Origin: an uncultured bacterium
GTDB lineage: Bacteria; Bacillota; Clostridia; Lachnospirales; Lachnospiraceae
Assembly (NCBI GenBank): GCA_945871045.1
Contig: CAMBUC010000013.1
Span: 1-17,164 of the forward strand
Direction: 5' to 3'
DNA length: 17,164 nucleotides
In this document: piece by piece, positions 14,741-17,164 of the stretch
Position numbering within the stretch: the first letter of the stretch is position 1
Layout: the number at the start of each line of letters is the position of its first letter
Translations under genes and position numbers: made by a program
The notes under the pieces: generated by a model
Seen by the model: the letters and a program-made list of their open reading frames with translations, nothing else
Databases searched by the model: none
Told to the model about the DNA's origin: nothing

Positions 14741-16065
14741 TGACCATAAATAAATTTCAAGGAAAAACAGAAGAAGAAGCATTAGAAAAGGCAAAAAAAG
14801 AAATGGGACCGGGGCTTGTCATCATGAATGTGAAACTGGTAAAGCCCCATGGACTATTCGGATTTTTGAAGACACCTTATTATGAAGTGACTGCGGCTAT
14901 GGAAGATAAAGAGCCGGAGAGTCTTACAGTCAGTTCCGGGATCAGACGCAGTATTGATCTTACGGCAGATGAGAAGATCGAGCTTCCAAAGGCAGGGGCT
15001 GTAATACCGGAACCCCAGCGCAAAGTGGTTCCTCCGGTGGAACCGATCTCGGAGGCCGCTAGGGCGGTTGGGGATATCTTACATGCGCATGCTGCAACCG
15101 AACAACAGGCAGCGTCTGTAAAATCAATTTCTACGGATACAGATCTGATCGAGGAGCGATTGGAAAATCTTCAGCAGTTTTTAGAAAAAAAACTGACCGA
15201 TGATGCAAAAGCAAAGGCATCGGATAAAAAAATGGAACTTGAGACACCCCACGAGGATACGGATGCAGGCGAAAGTGTAAGGATCTTTCGAATGCTGTAT
15301 CGCACATTGCTGGATAATGAGGTGGATGAGGTTTATATCAACCAGTTAACCGATGATGTGATGAAGGTGACCAGAAAAGGATCCAGCGTGGATTTTATCC
15401 TTTCCCATGTATATCAGAAGATGGTGTTGAAATTCGGAAATCCCCATGTCATAAACGCAAAGGAAAAAGGACCGCAGATCATCTTTTTTATAGGACCTAC
15501 AGGAGTCGGAAAAACAACTACCATCGCGAAGATCGCGTCCAAATTTAAAGTGGAGCAGGGAAAAAAGGTTGCATTTCTGACTGCAGATACCTATCGGATT
15601 TCGGCTACGGAGCAGCTTCGGACGTATGCAAATATTTTAGATGCACCGCTGACTGTGGTCTATGCGCCGGAAGAAATTCAAGCAGCGGTCAGCAAGTTTT
15701 CCGATTATGATCTGATCTTTGTAGATACCGCCGGTTTTTCCCATAAAAACGAGGCACAGCGGGAAGATACAAAAAAATTATTGCATATGCTGGATAATCA
15801 GTACAAGACATCTGTGTATCTTGTGCTCTCAGCAACGACAAAATATCGTGATCTAAAAGAAATTTGTGATATTTATCGCAGTATTGCAGATTACTCGTTG
15901 ATTTTTACAAAACTGGATGAAACGAGCGCCTATGGAAATTTGTTAAACATCAAACTTTATGCAGATGCAGAAATCTCATATATGACAAATGGTCAGAATG
16001 TACCGGATGATATTGCGGTATTTCAGGCGCAGGAGATCGTTAAGAAACTGTTAGGAGGAGGTTGA
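14740..16065 (+). CDS. flhF: Flagellar SRP-type GTPase FlhF
   Basis: FlhF is the third SRP-family GTPase (with Ffh and FtsY) and governs the site, and with FlhG the number, of flagella. The 441-residue protein has an N-terminal B domain (EEALEKAKKEMGPGLVIMNV; HGLFGFLKTPYYEVTAA), a variable basic/acidic linker to about residue 180, and then the NG domain. GTPase motifs are intact: GPTGVGKTT (252-260), TADTYRISATEQLRTYA, DTAG (329-332) and TKLD (390-393), then an ETSAYGNLLNI segment. It is coupled to flhA by a one-base overlap and followed by flhG after a single base. FtsY is excluded by the B domain and the context. Confidence 0.96.
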   Translation: MTINKFQGKTEEEALEKAKKEMGPGLVIMNVKLVKPHGLFGFLKTPYYEVTAAMEDKEPESLTVSSGIRRSIDLTADEKIELPKAGAVIPEPQRKVVPPVEPISEAARAVGDILHAHAATEQQAASVKSISTDTDLIEERLENLQQFLEKKLTDDAKAKASDKKMELETPHEDTDAGESVRIFRMLYRTLLDNEVDEVYINQLTDDVMKVTRKGSSVDFILSHVYQKMVLKFGNPHVINAKEKGPQIIFFIGPTGVGKTTTIAKIASKFKVEQGKKVAFLTADTYRISATEQLRTYANILDAPLTVVYAPEEIQAAVSKFSDYDLIFVDTAGFSHKNEAQREDTKKLLHMLDNQYKTSVYLVLSATTKYRDLKEICDIYRSIADYSLIFTKLDETSAYGNLLNIKLYADAEISYMTNGQNVPDDIAVFQAQEIVKKLLGGG

Positions 16066-16066
16066 T

Positions 16067-16942
16067 ATGGATCAGGCATCAGGATTGCGCAACGTTGTAA
16101 AGGCGCAGCAGGTCAGTCATACGCCCCATGCTCGAGTACTTACGATCACCAGCGGAAAGGGTGGCGTCGGAAAATCAAATACAGCGGTGAATCTTGCAGT
16201 TCAGTTGAGTAAACTTGGCAAACGGGTGATCATTTTTGACGCTGATATCGGACTGGCGAATGTGGAGGTTATGTTCGGTGTAAATCCGAAATATAATCTC
16301 AGTGATGTGCTTTACAAGGGTATGTCAATAAAAGATGCGATCACGCAAGAACCGTTGGATATTGGTTTTATCTCTGGCGGCTCCGGTGTGGTTGGACTGA
16401 ATAATCTGACCCGTGAACAGATTTTGAGCATGGTTCAAAAACTTTCGGAACTGGATACCTTGGCAGATGTGATCATTGTGGATACAGGTGCCGGTATTTC
16501 CGACAGTGTGATGGAATTTGTGATCGCGAGTCCGGAGATCCTTTTGATCACGACACCCGAACCGAGTTCTTTGACAGATTCGTATTCGTTGATCAAGACA
16601 TTATATCGGAATCCGGATTTTGATTATCAGGCGACGGTGATCAATGTGGTCGCTAATCGTGTGAATTCATCAGCAGACGGAAAGGCTGTGTTTGATAAGT
16701 TAAGTTCCGTTGTGTCACAGTTTTTAAATTGGAATATAAATTATTTAGGTCTGGTTCCGCAGGATCATAATATCGATAAAGCAGTCCGCCAGCAGCAGGT
16801 GGTTTCTCTTTTCGACCCGCAAGCACCCAGTGCGCAGGCCTATGGGAAATTGGCAGAGAGTCTGGTGAGCGGAGAAAACCGTCATTATGAGATCAAGGGT
16901 GGATTTACAAAAATGATCTACAATTTTTTAAATCGTAAATAA
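16067..16942 (+). CDS. flhG: MinD-like ATPase FlhG (YlxH/FleN), regulator of flagellar number
   Basis: FlhG is a MinD/ParA-family ATPase that restrains flagellar number and stimulates the FlhF GTPase. The first residues read MDQASGLRNVV, matching the DQAxxLR activator motif known in Bacillus FlhG. A deviant Walker A motif follows (KGGVGKS, residues 31-37, with Lys31 as the signature lysine), then FDADIGLANVEVMFGV, the Walker B-like VIIVDTGAGISDSVMEF, and TTPEPSSLTDSYSLIKTLY. The C-terminal TKMIYNFLNRK could form the amphipathic membrane-targeting helix usual in MinD/FlhG. The 291-residue length is normal. The ribosome binding site AGGAGG lies in the last codons of flhF, so translation is coupled. 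Confidence 0.95.
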   Translation: MDQASGLRNVVKAQQVSHTPHARVLTITSGKGGVGKSNTAVNLAVQLSKLGKRVIIFDADIGLANVEVMFGVNPKYNLSDVLYKGMSIKDAITQEPLDIGFISGGSGVVGLNNLTREQILSMVQKLSELDTLADVIIVDTGAGISDSVMEFVIASPEILLITTPEPSSLTDSYSLIKTLYRNPDFDYQATVINVVANRVNSSADGKAVFDKLSSVVSQFLNWNINYLGLVPQDHNIDKAVRQQQVVSLFDPQAPSAQAYGKLAESLVSGENRHYEIKGGFTKMIYNFLNRK

Positions 16943-16953
16943 GTGTTATGTTT

Positions 16954-16960
16954 ATGAGGG
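16954..16960 (+). promoter_or_regulatory. Ribosome binding site of the terminal PilZ-type gene
   Basis: ATGAGGG ends 7 bases before the ATG at 16968. The spacing supports this start for the partial last gene; the flhG-to-start gap is only 25 bases, so it is probably in the same transcript. Confidence 0.65.
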
Positions 16961-16967
16961 TATCAAA

Positions 16968-17164
16968 ATGGTTACAGATTTTTTGGAAATAGGAAATAAG
17001 ATCGATATCTGTTCGATGGATAAGTCCGAGATCCGGCAGGCAGAAAATGGTAAGGTACCGATCCTTGCCAGTCGTCTGGAGGCGATAGATGATAACGGAG
17101 AATTGGTGATACAGATGCCTGTATATAAAGGAAAGATCATTCTTCTTTCCTTAGGGCTTCGATA
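16968..17164 (+). CDS. YcgR-like PilZ-family protein, N-terminal part (3' end outside window)
   Basis: The frame is open from the ATG at 16968 to the window end (65 codons), so the gene is cut off. The visible part begins VTDFLEIGNKIDICSMDKSE, then KVPILASRLEAIDDNGELVI, then QMPVYKGKIILLSLGL. This fits the N-terminal YcgR/PilZN domain: an 'iG..i.l' strand, '.s.v..i.....l.i..P...g..v.l..g'. Proteins of this type normally carry a C-terminal PilZ domain that binds cyclic di-GMP and slows or controls the flagellar motor. That domain, and the RxxxR c-di-GMP-binding motif at its junction, would lie beyond the window. The position directly after flhG fits a motility role. The family call is fair, but the function rests on unseen sequence. 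Confidence 0.72.
   Translation, partial: MVTDFLEIGNKIDICSMDKSEIRQAENGKVPILASRLEAIDDNGELVIQMPVYKGKIILLSLGLR

Noticed and set aside
1..17164. CRISPR arrays, tRNA or rRNA genes, insertion sequences or phage genes.
   Set aside because: None was seen: no regularly spaced repeats, no tRNA-like cloverleaf, and no transposase or integrase frame on either strand. The window is filled by flagellar genes.

Overview
The window lies almost entirely inside one long flagellar gene cluster. All genes are on the + strand and tightly packed, and many overlap by a few bases. Several features point to a motile, Gram-positive, anaerobic Clostridia-type bacterium, with a Lachnospiraceae-like organism as best guess: moderate G+C (low-to-mid 40s by eye), strong AAAGGAGG-type ribosome binding sites, and the gene order fliK-flgD-(TIGR02530 protein)-flgE-motA-motB-fliL-fliM-fliY-fliO-P-Q-R-flhB-flhA-flhF-flhG. 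Use of FliY in place of a plain FliN, and the absence of P- and L-ring genes from this stretch, agree with that. The species cannot be named from sequence alone.

Layout: 1-4366 holds rod/hook genes: the 3' part of fliK (hook-length ruler), flgD (hook cap scaffold), a small conserved protein of unknown role, and an unusually long hook protein gene, flgE. 4367-4657 is the only sizeable non-coding gap. It is AT-rich and contains a perfect 17-bp inverted repeat, a second 9-bp hairpin and possible promoter sequences; the flbD gene often found here is missing. 4658-6997 encodes the stator (MotA, MotB) and FliL. 7051-9229 encodes the switch proteins FliM and FliY. 9235-14740 encodes the export gate (FliO, FliP, FliQ, FliR, FlhB, FlhA). 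14740-16942 encodes the SRP-type GTPase FlhF and the MinD-like ATPase FlhG, which set flagellar number and position. A YcgR-type PilZ protein gene begins at 16968 and runs off the end.

How they work together: the export gate secretes the rod, hook and filament subunits. FlgD caps the growing hook made of FlgE, and FliK with FlhB ends hook growth by switching substrate specificity. MotA/MotB, with FliL, drive rotation against the FliM/FliY switch, which takes the chemotaxis signal through CheY-P. FlhF/FlhG choose where and how many flagella are built. The last gene probably links cyclic di-GMP to motility.

I found no convincing undescribed system. The points most worth a second look are the oversized, mosaic-looking FlgE with four cysteines, the unusual C-terminal part of FlgD, the structured flgE-motA gap lacking flbD, the uncharacterised TIGR02530 protein, the PomB-like stator signature, and a tandem repeat in the FliY linker. 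Two gene starts were placed downstream of the longest reading frame (fliP at 9602, flhA at 12701).
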